Shown: piece by piece, positions 1-4,996 of the stretch | How the letters are laid out: every line of letters begins with the position of its first letter | Position numbering within the stretch: position 1 is the first letter of the stretch | Source of the DNA: Parcubacteria group bacterium | GTDB lineage: Bacteria; Patescibacteriota; Minisyncoccia; JACPCQ01 | DNA length: 5,473 nt | Direction of reading: 5' to 3' | Assembly (NCBI GenBank): GCA_016179715.1 | Contig: JACPCQ010000059.1 | Location: 1 to 5,473, forward strand | The notes under the pieces: model-generated | Seen by the model: the letters and a program-made list of their open reading frames with translations, nothing else | Told to the model about the DNA's origin: nothing | Database searches by the model: none | Translations under genes and position numbers: made by a program

Positions 1-450
1 CTGGCCGTCGCCTTGGGCGATCCGTTTCACATCGATGCTGATGCTCTTCGTCGGGCCGTCCGCGAGCGATCCAGCACCAACCTGGTTCACCATCCAACCT
101 CGACCAAGGTCGATCTGTTCGTGGCAGGTGGTACGCCCCTCGATAAGGAACAAATGGACGGCAAGTGGATTGAGGGCGACAAGCTTCGCAATGAGCTGGC
201 GAACAAGCCCGTCCTGAACGCTAACGTCCTCGACCACCTGCTTGCCAATCCGCACCTCATCCCCGAGGAGTGGAAAGGCAAAACCGTCTTCTTCTGGGGG
301 ACGATTTACCGCGACCAGCACGACAACCTGCGCGTCCGTTGCCTCAGCTGCCGCGACGACAGGTGGCACTGGGGCGCCGGCTGGTTTGGCAACAGCTGGA
401 GTACCCGCTACCCTGCCGCGGTTTCTACCCCAGAAGTACAGCAGAGTTGA
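1..450 (+). CDS. Nucleotidyltransferase-like segment fused to a Parcubacteria-type FFWGTIYR domain (5' partial)
   Basis: The frame is open from the first base, so the true start probably lies upstream; 149 residues are visible. Residues 1-50 resemble the middle of a family of nucleotidyltransferase-like proteins: LGDPFHID, then RSSTNLVH, then KVDLFVAGGTPLD. From about residue 52 the protein changes to a different module, with LNANVLD, LLANPHLIPEEWKGK and FFWGTIYR, then an aromatic RWHWGAGWFGNSW stretch ending YPAAV. I associate that module with many hypothetical proteins of Parcubacteria; its function is unknown. An in-frame ATG at 154, preceded by AAGGAA at 145-150, could start a free-standing 98-residue protein. 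The AAGGAA-to-ATG gap is only 3 bases, which is short for a ribosome site. The DNA is richer in G+C than the downstream genes. The two-module reading rests on remembered families. The nucleotidyltransferase part lacks its N-terminal catalytic region within this window, so activity cannot be judged. No signal peptide or membrane segment is visible. Confidence 0.6.
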   Translation: MAVALGDPFHIDADALRRAVRERSSTNLVHHPTSTKVDLFVAGGTPLDKEQMDGKWIEGDKLRNELANKPVLNANVLDHLLANPHLIPEEWKGKTVFFWGTIYRDQHDNLRVRCLSCRDDRWHWGAGWFGNSWSTRYPAAVSTPEVQQS

Positions 451-463
451 ACAACGACGGCGC

Positions 464-487
464 GTTTGCGTGCCTCGTTTCGCAAAC
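464..487. repeat. Short inverted repeat (7-bp arms)
   Basis: GTTTGCG at 464-470 and CGCAAAC at 481-487 are perfect complements around a 10-base loop, just after the stop codon at 450. There is no T-run behind it, so it is not a canonical terminator. It may be chance or a 3'-end structure on the transcript of the upstream gene. Confidence 0.35.
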
Positions 488-506
488 ATAGCCCTTCGCT
501 CTAAGT

Positions 507-529
507 TGCTACGCTTTTACATAGTAGCA
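507..529. repeat. Hairpin with TGCTAC/GTAGCA arms
   Basis: TGCTAC at 507-512 pairs with GTAGCA at 524-529 around an 11-base loop. The 5' arm in context reads TTGCTACG, the same eight bases that begin the stronger hairpin at 4424-4449. It lies between the stop of the first gene and the intrinsic terminator at 534. It could be a weak relative of the same dispersed element; the short stem makes this uncertain. Confidence 0.35.
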
Positions 530-533
530 CCCG

Positions 534-574
534 GCCCTGCACACCCCACCTATGGTGTGCGGGGCTATATTTTT
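534..574 (+). terminator. Rho-independent terminator after the first gene
   Basis: A 12-bp stem runs from 534-545 (GCCCTGCACACC) to 554-565 (GGTGTGCGGGGC), with one T-G wobble and an 8-base loop. It is followed by TATATTTTT at 566-574. This is the strongest hairpin-plus-T-tract in the left part of the window and would stop transcripts coming from the gene ending at 450. The IS30 remnant begins only a few bases beyond the T-tract. Confidence 0.75.
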
Positions 575-578
575 GTAA

Positions 579-750
579 ACCAACGGACGGCTGCGGAGGG
601 TCTTTCCCAAACATTTCAATTTTAGTACTATGACACAACGAGATGCGGAACGTGTGACACACCTGATGAACCACACGCCTCGCAAATCTCTCTTCTGGCG
701 CACTCCCTGTGCGGTGTATGGGAAGTGTTGCACTTCAGGCTAGAATTTAA
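579..750 (+). pseudogene. 3' remnant of an IS30-family transposase gene, frameshifted
   Basis: Frame 579-722 reads TNGRLRRVFPKHFNFST, then TQRDAERVTHLMNHTPRKSL, then FWRTP.AVYG. This follows the C-terminal pattern of IS30-family DDE transposases, (N)TNG.LR..FPK...F, then the NxRPRKxLxxxTPxEV segment. The frame then shifts by one base near 720-724. In the shifted frame AGT at 724 begins SVALQARI and reaches TAA at 748-750, matching the usual VALQ ending of the family. Without the shift the frame instead runs to TAG at 741-743. A stop (TAA, 576-578) lies just before the first recognisable residue, so the catalytic core is absent and the piece cannot be active. The outer inverted repeat of the element probably overlaps or follows the stop, but the left end is missing, so it cannot be defined here. 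The assignment is by remembered family pattern. Confidence 0.75.
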
Positions 751-878
751 GACCGTTTACCCTTGATACCATCGCCGTATATGTTGAAAAAGTGCGAGCT
801 TCCAATCATCAGCTCCTTATACAATTTTTGGCAGACATGCTTTTGACGCTGAAAGAACGCGGGACAGCTGACTTTTGT
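751..878. other. Gene-poor stretch upstream of the EEP-fold gene
   Basis: Between the end of the IS30 scar and the preferred start at 879 I see no conserved coding. The frame of the downstream gene is open back to a GTG at 792 and has another ATG at 837, but the extra 29 residues match nothing I know. A weak sigma-70-like pair is possible: TTTACC at 756-761, 16 bases, TATATG at 778-783. Each box matches consensus at four of six positions. It would place a transcript start near 790, giving a leader of about 90 bases before 879. Confidence 0.3.
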
Positions 879-1646
879 ATGCTCATCAAAACTATCCAAT
901 GGAATATCGGCGGCGGCAAAATCCGAAAGGCGGGCGATAACCCGGAAAGCGGTCCGTATACCAATGACGGGCTGGCCTATATCGAGGGAGTCTTGAAAAA
1001 ACTCCGTGTGGACATTGTTACCCTGCAAGAAACCCATGCAGACGAAAAAACCGTACAAGCGGAAATCCTCGCGAGTAATGTCGGTTTACCGCACGTTGTA
1101 AACGACATCTACGATCTGTCGCACATAGAAGACGGCCAGGGGCTGGGGCAGGCAATATTGTCGCGCTTTGCGATATGTGCTCACTCCTTTAATTTTTTCT
1201 TCAATCCGCGTCTGCGGATGCAGGGTCCGGACGGCAGTACTTGGATATCACACAACAAAGGGGTTTCGAAATGTTTGCTTGCCGCAGAGGACAACAAAAC
1301 GATACAGATCGCAACGCTGCACCTTCTGCCCTTTCGCAAATATGGCGTGGACCCGTTCGAAAAAGAATTTGAAAATTTAAGAAAAAATATAGCAGATTTG
1401 GCAAGCCCATCTGAAAAAATGTTTTTACTGCAAGGAGATTTTAATTTTGATGATGCAAGCATAAAACGCTTTCTGCCGACTTTATTTAGCAATAACATCT
1501 CCGAAGTATTGCAGGATAAGCCGACAACCCCAAGGGGGAGGAGATATGACCACATAATATATAAAGGAATTACGCATGTACGTTCAGAAGTCATCACCAA
1601 CGTTTTAACCGACCACTTCCCTGTCTATTCCGAGTTTGAACTCTAA
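879..1646 (+). CDS. Endonuclease/exonuclease/phosphatase (EEP) fold hydrolase
   Basis: This 255-residue protein carries the ordered motifs of the EEP superfamily, metal-dependent phosphodiesterases that include DNase I, ExoIII and several phosphatases. The motifs are QWNIGG with Asn9, LQETHAD with Glu51, LSRF at 94-97, LHLLPF with His148, QGDFNFD with Asp187 and Asn189, YDHI with Asp224-His225, and TDHFPV with Asp245-His246. All expected catalytic and metal-binding positions are present, so it should be active, cutting a phosphodiester or phosphomonoester. The substrate cannot be read from sequence; a DNase-like nuclease and a sugar- or lipid-phosphate phosphatase are both possible. I chose ATG 879 because the fold's first strand (IKTIQWNI) follows immediately. 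An in-frame GTG at 792 and ATG at 837 would add 29 or 14 non-conserved residues. No good Shine-Dalgarno precedes 879. No signal peptide or membrane segment is evident. The upstream neighbour is an IS30 scar, and the gene appears to stand alone. Confidence 0.85.
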   Translation: MLIKTIQWNIGGGKIRKAGDNPESGPYTNDGLAYIEGVLKKLRVDIVTLQETHADEKTVQAEILASNVGLPHVVNDIYDLSHIEDGQGLGQAILSRFAICAHSFNFFFNPRLRMQGPDGSTWISHNKGVSKCLLAAEDNKTIQIATLHLLPFRKYGVDPFEKEFENLRKNIADLASPSEKMFLLQGDFNFDDASIKRFLPTLFSNNISEVLQDKPTTPRGRRYDHIIYKGITHVRSEVITNVLTDHFPVYSEFEL

Positions 1647-1651
1647 ATCAA

Positions 1652-1685
1652 ACATTCTCACACATCCTTACATACTTGAGAATGT
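1652..1685. repeat. Inverted repeat after the EEP gene
   Basis: ACATTCTCA at 1652-1660 and TGAGAATGT at 1677-1685 are perfect 9-base complements around a 16-base loop, six bases beyond the stop codon. No T-tract follows on the plus strand (AAAGGTG), so it is not a classical terminator. It could protect the 3' end of the transcript or be a dispersed element, since AACATTC also occurs in the 40-bp palindrome downstream. Confidence 0.5.
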
Positions 1686-1902
1686 AAAGGTGTTGTCGGG
1701 ATTGTTATGACGCGGTAATTTTTCTATGATTACGTATAGGAATATGTATGAGAGCCAATAGAGATATTTTTCTTGCCACAAACAACGAAGGAAGGAAAGT
1801 ACTTTGTGTTGTAAAAGGTGCTTAAGTCTATTGTATTTTTGTGAATTTGCAGTAACCTGTCAGTAGATTGTTACTTTACTTTTGTCCATTCACCCGTAGG
1901 CA

Positions 1903-1908
1903 GAGGAG
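1903..1908 (+). promoter_or_regulatory. Shine-Dalgarno sequence of purB
   Basis: GAGGAG ends 8 bases before ATG 1917, good spacing for ribosome binding, and it supports this start. It contrasts with the genes at 879, 3467 and 4538, which show no comparable site at normal spacing. Confidence 0.75.
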
Positions 1909-1916
1909 AGAGCGGG

Positions 1917-3347
1917 ATGTTAAACCTTGCATTACCGGGCAATCCGCGGTACCAACCACAGGAACTCAAAGGAATTTTTGGATATGACGTGTTTGCCGGC
2001 GTCCTTGTGGAAGTTGAACTTGCCACAATGAGGACACTTGGTGAGCTTGGTATTATCTCGCAAGCGGAACTTTGCTTGCTGACCCCTGAAATTGAGAGAC
2101 AATTGCTTGCCATAACCACCACAGAGATGGATAGGGTTGAGCGAGAGGTTACCCAGCACGACATTCGTGCGCTGGTTCGCCTGATACAAGAGATTATCCC
2201 TCTTTCCTTGCGGCGGTGGGTACACGTGCCGCTCACCAGCTACGACGTCATTGATACCGCCCGCGCTCTACAATTTCGTCGAGCGCACGATGCGGTAATC
2301 CGACCAAAGACGAAAGAGGTTGTCCGTATTCTTTGCAAGAAGGCAACCGAGTTTGCCGCAACTGTCCAAATTGGACGCACACACGGACAGCACGCGCTCC
2401 CCATTACAGTAGGATTTTGGCTCGCAACCATTCTTCACCGCGTGTTGCATAACGCACGGCAGACGGATGTCTTTGCTGCTGGGTTGCGCGGAAAAATTTC
2501 CGGTGCCGTTGGCGCATATAATGCCCAGGTAGCTCTTGGCATGTCCCGGGATAAAAACGGCAGGACCTTCGAAGAGGCGGTACTTGCTCATCTTGGGCTT
2601 TTACCCGCACCAATAAGCACGCAGATCTTGCCGCCCGAGCCCCTGTCGTACTATCTCTTTTCCTGCGGTTTGCTGTCGGCTTCGTTAGGTCAGTTGGGAA
2701 CAGACTGTCGGCAACTAATGAGAACCGAGATCAGTGAAATCTGCGAACCGTTTGCAAAAGGACAAGTTGGTTCTTCAACAATGGCGCACAAGCGTAACCC
2801 CATCAATTTTGAAAGTCTTGTTGGAGCATGGGAAGGCGCAAGGGCAGAAACTGGCAAGGTACTTTCGCTTCTCGTGAGCGAGCACCAGCGCGACCTCACG
2901 GGAAGTTCGGTTGCTCGTGATTTGCCGGTTATTATTGTGAAGCTGGTGTGTCAACTGAACACGCTTTTGCGTCCAAACAAAAGCGGTATCTCGTTTCTTG
3001 AGCGAGTTTCCGTTGACACTGACTCCTGCAGTCGCAATCTCTCAATGCAGGGCGACCTCGTGCTTGCTGAACCGCTTTACATCGCGTTGCAGATGGCAGG
3101 ATATGCCGGCGACGCTCATGAGTTTGTAAATCAGCACGCTGTAGAAGTGGCTCGCCGTAAGAGAATTTCCCTTGTTGAAGTAATTCAAAATGCAGCAGAA
3201 AAAAATAAGGAGCTTTCGGCTGCATGGCAAAGCATACCGAAGGAAGTACGTGATATTTTGGGAAGCCCCAGCCGTTACATTGGCTGTGCGGTAGAAAAAA
3301 CAAAGGAAATCTGTGAGGCAGCAAAAGAGTATCTCGACCGAGACTAA
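1917..3347 (+). CDS. purB: Adenylosuccinate lyase
   Basis: PurB acts in the cytoplasm and catalyses two eliminations of fumarate in purine synthesis: SAICAR to AICAR, and adenylosuccinate to AMP. The 476-residue protein has the fumarase/aspartase superfamily layout. Visible motifs are QHD with His81, the TSYD stretch at 107-110 followed by VIDTA, GRTHGQH with the catalytic His156, KISGAVG at 192-198, and the superfamily signature GSSTMAHKRNP at 285-295 with the catalytic-loop serine and the lysine. EHQRDLTGSS (322-331) matches the PurB-type HERD.S.SS segment. The signature has Ala where many PurB proteins have Pro (GSSAMPHKRNP), a mild variation. Length is normal for the family (about 430-480) and no domain is missing. 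ATG 1917 is supported by GAGGAG 8 bases upstream. The gene is flanked by a 270-base spacer and by a terminator, so it is probably monocistronic. Other members of the superfamily, such as argininosuccinate lyase, fit less well because of the PurB-like TS.D.VDTA and RTHGQ context. Confidence 0.92.
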   Translation: MLNLALPGNPRYQPQELKGIFGYDVFAGVLVEVELATMRTLGELGIISQAELCLLTPEIERQLLAITTTEMDRVEREVTQHDIRALVRLIQEIIPLSLRRWVHVPLTSYDVIDTARALQFRRAHDAVIRPKTKEVVRILCKKATEFAATVQIGRTHGQHALPITVGFWLATILHRVLHNARQTDVFAAGLRGKISGAVGAYNAQVALGMSRDKNGRTFEEAVLAHLGLLPAPISTQILPPEPLSYYLFSCGLLSASLGQLGTDCRQLMRTEISEICEPFAKGQVGSSTMAHKRNPINFESLVGAWEGARAETGKVLSLLVSEHQRDLTGSSVARDLPVIIVKLVCQLNTLLRPNKSGISFLERVSVDTDSCSRNLSMQGDLVLAEPLYIALQMAGYAGDAHEFVNQHAVEVARRKRISLVEVIQNAAEKNKELSAAWQSIPKEVRDILGSPSRYIGCAVEKTKEICEAAKEYLDRD

Positions 3348-3370
3348 GACTCGCCTCACACATGTAAGAA

Positions 3371-3409
3371 GGGGCACGTGGGGAAACTGCGCGCCCCCTT
3401 TCTTTATAT
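3371..3409 (+). terminator. Intrinsic terminator of purB
   Basis: GGGGCACGT at 3371-3379 pairs with GCGCGCCCC at 3389-3397, with one A-C mismatch and one T-G wobble. A pyrimidine, T-rich tail, CTTTCTTTATATA, follows at 3398-3410. It lies 23 bases after the purB stop codon and before the promoter of the next gene, so it separates the two transcription units. The T-tract is interrupted, so efficiency is uncertain. Confidence 0.6.
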
Positions 3410-3431
3410 AGTGGGTTTATTTTAAAATGAG

Positions 3432-3460
3432 TTGCCGCACTCCTCTGCTGTTGGTATGCT
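3432..3460 (+). promoter_or_regulatory. Sigma-70-like promoter giving a leaderless pip transcript
   Basis: TTGCCG at 3432-3437 (-35) is followed by a spacer of exactly 17 bases and TATGCT at 3455-3460 (-10). The TGG just before the -10 adds an extended -10 TGn motif. Only six bases separate the -10 from ATG 3467, so the expected start of transcription falls on or next to the A of the start codon. There is no room for a Shine-Dalgarno sequence. Confidence 0.65.
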
Positions 3461-3466
3461 GAAGAC

Positions 3467-4420
3467 ATGGCGGTTATTCCATTTCATGAGGATTTTTTGC
3501 CCGAAAAAGACGGTCATCGGGTATACTTTGCCCAATACGGAAACCCTAAGGGTGAGGCAATAGTGTCGCTTCACGGAGGCCCGGGGTCAAAAAGTAAACC
3601 AAAACACGTTGCGCGTTACGACCTTACGCGATTTCAGGCAATCACGATTGACCAGCGCGGATGCGGAAAAAGCGAACCATTGGGAGAACTGCGCGAAAAT
3701 ACCACGCAAAAACTTATTGAAGATATTGAGCGGCTCCGTACTTATTTGGGGGTTGAGCAGTGGTTTGTTTCCGGCGGAAGCTGGGGCGCAACATTGGCGC
3801 TTATTTATGCCGAGGCGCATCCTGAACGTGTGCGCGGACTTTTACTCGGCGGCATATTTTTGGCCTTTCGGGACGACGAAGAATGGGCTTTTTCAAAATC
3901 CGGCGGTGTGGAGAGATTATTTCCCGATGTGTGGGAGAAGCGTATGGAGTTTTTGCGCAAATTTAGAGCGACTCCGGAAAACGCCGCGGAAGTATTGCTT
4001 GGCAAAATGCTTTCGGGAGGGGAGACGGCCGCGAAAGAAATTGCCGCGGGAGTGCACAACTGGGAAGCGAATCTGTTTTCACCCGCAAACGAAATGACGT
4101 ATTTAACTGCCGAAGATATTGACGAAGAAAAAATCGCATCCGCAAAAATATTTTTGCATTTTGAAGCCAATAATTACTTTTTGGAAAAGGAACAAATACT
4201 TCGCGATATCGGACGCATCCGCAGTATACCGACAGTCATCGTACACGGGCGTTATGACGTGCTCTGCCCGCTCAAAAACGTTTGGATGTTAAAAAAGAAT
4301 CTACAAAACGTAAATATGTTTATTCTTCCTTCCAGCGGACACGGATTTTCCGCCGAGGGGGATATGGTGCGGGAGATTGTTTTTAACAATGCGCTCACAG
4401 AATGGACGCGTAAGGATTAA
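3467..4420 (+). CDS. pip: Prolyl iminopeptidase, alpha/beta hydrolase fold (peptidase family S33)
   Basis: This cytoplasmic serine peptidase releases an N-terminal proline from peptides. The 317-residue protein matches the usual family length of about 310-320. It has the oxyanion-hole motif HGGPG (36-40), DQRGCGKS (62-69), the nucleophile elbow GGSWG with Ser105, HGRYD with Asp264, and SGH with His292, giving the full Ser-Asp-His triad. The cap region keeps NWEANL with Glu200 and HFEANNYF with Glu233, at the places where known prolyl iminopeptidases use glutamates to hold the substrate's free amino group. This favours pip over a generic alpha/beta hydrolase. No signal peptide is present. The start at 3467 is fixed by the promoter directly upstream and by the family N-terminus; no ribosome site exists. 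The gene stands between the purB terminator and a hairpin beginning four bases after its stop, so it is likely transcribed alone. A role in recycling peptides taken up from outside would suit a biosynthetically poor cell, but that is inference. Confidence 0.9.
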   Translation: MAVIPFHEDFLPEKDGHRVYFAQYGNPKGEAIVSLHGGPGSKSKPKHVARYDLTRFQAITIDQRGCGKSEPLGELRENTTQKLIEDIERLRTYLGVEQWFVSGGSWGATLALIYAEAHPERVRGLLLGGIFLAFRDDEEWAFSKSGGVERLFPDVWEKRMEFLRKFRATPENAAEVLLGKMLSGGETAAKEIAAGVHNWEANLFSPANEMTYLTAEDIDEEKIASAKIFLHFEANNYFLEKEQILRDIGRIRSIPTVIVHGRYDVLCPLKNVWMLKKNLQNVNMFILPSSGHGFSAEGDMVREIVFNNALTEWTRKD

Positions 4421-4423
4421 AAA

Positions 4424-4456
4424 TTGCTACGTAGTGCGCTACGTAGCAAGGTTTTG
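4424..4456 (+). terminator. Hairpin after pip, probable terminator
   Basis: TTGCTACGTAG at 4424-4434 and CTACGTAGCAA at 4439-4449 form a perfect 11-bp stem with a tight TGCG loop. GGTTTTGC follows. It starts four bases after the pip stop codon. The T-run is only four bases long and separated from the stem by GG, so it is a weak terminator or a 3'-end stabiliser. Its first eight bases recur at 506-513 in another intergenic hairpin. Confidence 0.55.
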
Positions 4457-4462
4457 CACAAA

Positions 4463-4502
4463 CCTAACATTCCAACATTCTGCAGAATGTTGGAATGTTA
4501 GG
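4463..4502. repeat. Perfect 40-bp palindrome
   Basis: The left half, CCTAACATTCCAACATTCTG (4463-4482), is followed without any spacer by its exact reverse complement (4483-4502). Each half contains the related units AACATTCC and AACATTCT. It lies 43 bases after pip and 35 bases before the next start codon, downstream of the pip hairpin. It could extrude as a cruciform, fold as a very stable RNA stem, bind a dimeric regulator, or be a dispersed repeat. A weak promoter-like pair (TTAGGA 4498-4503, 17 bases, TATTTT 4521-4526) touches its right end, so an operator role for the following gene is possible but unproven. Confidence 0.9.
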
Positions 4503-4537
4503 AGGGGGTTACTGCGCAGTTATTTTCTTAAAAATTT

Positions 4538-4894
4538 ATGAAGATTTATATCGCGGGAAAGAATATTGAGCGGGCGCGAGCGGTGATGAATACGCTACGC
4601 AAACTTGGGCATCGGATTACGTTTGATTGGGTTGGAAACATCAAAAATGAAAATGACCTTACGAGGAAAGCAAGCTATGAGCGAGAGGGGATACGGGATG
4701 CCGATGTGCTGATTTTTCTGTGGGAAGCAGAACAAGAAAGCGCGCGTTACGAAGCAGGGATGGCGATGGGTCTTGGTAAGCCGATAATTGTCAGCGGTAA
4801 AAAAGACGCGTTCTTTTTTCGTCTTCCCGAAGTTATAAAGGTACAAAACGATAAAGAAATCCCCCATATCCTCTCAACGTTCTCACATTTCTGA
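4538..4894 (+). CDS. Nucleoside 2-deoxyribosyltransferase-like protein
   Basis: The 118-residue protein has the compact Rossmann-like layout of the nucleoside 2-deoxyribosyltransferase superfamily. It shows an N-terminal strand MKIYIAGK, a helix, GHRITFDW (24-31), RDADVLIFLW (53-62), and the signature SARYEAGMAMGLGKPIIV (68-85). In this signature Glu72 matches the family's nucleophile and Asp56 sits in the conserved DADV strand. Family enzymes swap or hydrolyse the base of deoxynucleosides or nucleotides. This protein is shorter than classical members of about 150 residues, and the substrate-specific loops are reduced, so the exact reaction is open. Related folds also serve in nucleotide-signal handling. 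ATG 4538 opens the first conserved strand. No Shine-Dalgarno lies at normal spacing; an AGGAGGGGG stretch at 4500-4508 is about 30 bases too far upstream. The gene is convergent with pyrF, and a 40-bp palindrome precedes it. The family call is firm; the reaction is not. Confidence 0.75.
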   Translation: MKIYIAGKNIERARAVMNTLRKLGHRITFDWVGNIKNENDLTRKASYEREGIRDADVLIFLWEAEQESARYEAGMAMGLGKPIIVSGKKDAFFFRLPEVIKVQNDKEIPHILSTFSHF

Positions 4895-4922
4895 AAGTGT
4901 TAGAAGAGTTATGTTGTGGCCA

Positions 4923-4955
4923 ATATAAAACAGGAGTGCCGAGGCGGCACTCCTG
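4923..4955 (-). terminator. Intrinsic terminator of pyrF
   Basis: CAGGAGTGCC at 4931-4940 pairs perfectly with GGCACTCCTG at 4946-4955 around a GAGGC loop. Read on the minus strand, the hairpin is followed by TTTTATATT (complement of 4922-4930), the layout of a rho-independent terminator. It lies about 40 bases beyond the pyrF stop. On the plus strand no T-run follows immediately, so it serves the converging upstream gene less well. Confidence 0.8.
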
Positions 4956-4996
4956 TGGTTTCGGGTACTTTTGCGCCCGTGAGGCGCGGGCAGGGT

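Larger units (their letters stand above)
1647..1916. other. Intergenic region between the EEP gene and purB
   Basis: The 270 bases are AT-rich, with an inverted repeat right after the EEP stop (listed separately) and a second small one, AGTAAC 1851-1856 with GTTACT 1870-1875. A 25-codon reading frame with an ATG start occupies 1748-1825 (MRANRDIFLATNNEGRKV...), with TAGGA about 7 bases upstream. It is too short to call a gene and resembles nothing I recognise. I cannot find a convincing promoter box pair for purB. The purB ribosome site closes the region. Confidence 0.4.

Noticed and set aside
501..575. tRNA-like folding of the hairpins at 507-565
   Set aside because: Two consecutive hairpins are present, but there is no acceptor stem joining them and no T-loop GTTCGAN or anticodon arm at the right spacing.
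509..733. Minus-strand frame of 74 codons over the IS30 region
   Set aside because: The plus strand encodes a recognisable transposase C-terminus here, so the minus frame is a shadow.
1181..1600. Long minus-strand open frame of 139 codons inside the EEP gene
   Set aside because: It is the antisense shadow of a gene with a complete set of EEP motifs; its translation shows no recognisable motif.
2932..3468. Minus-strand open frame of 178 codons across the 3' end of purB
   Set aside because: It overlaps well-supported purB coding, the purB terminator and the pip promoter, and its translation is low in recognisable structure.
3609..4097. Plus-strand open frame of 162 codons in another frame inside pip
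   Set aside because: The pip frame contains the full catalytic triad and family motifs; the alternative is a frame shadow.
4500..4508. AGGAGGGGG as ribosome site for the gene at 4538
   Set aside because: It lies about 30 bases before the ATG, with no in-frame start nearer, and its first bases belong to the palindrome.
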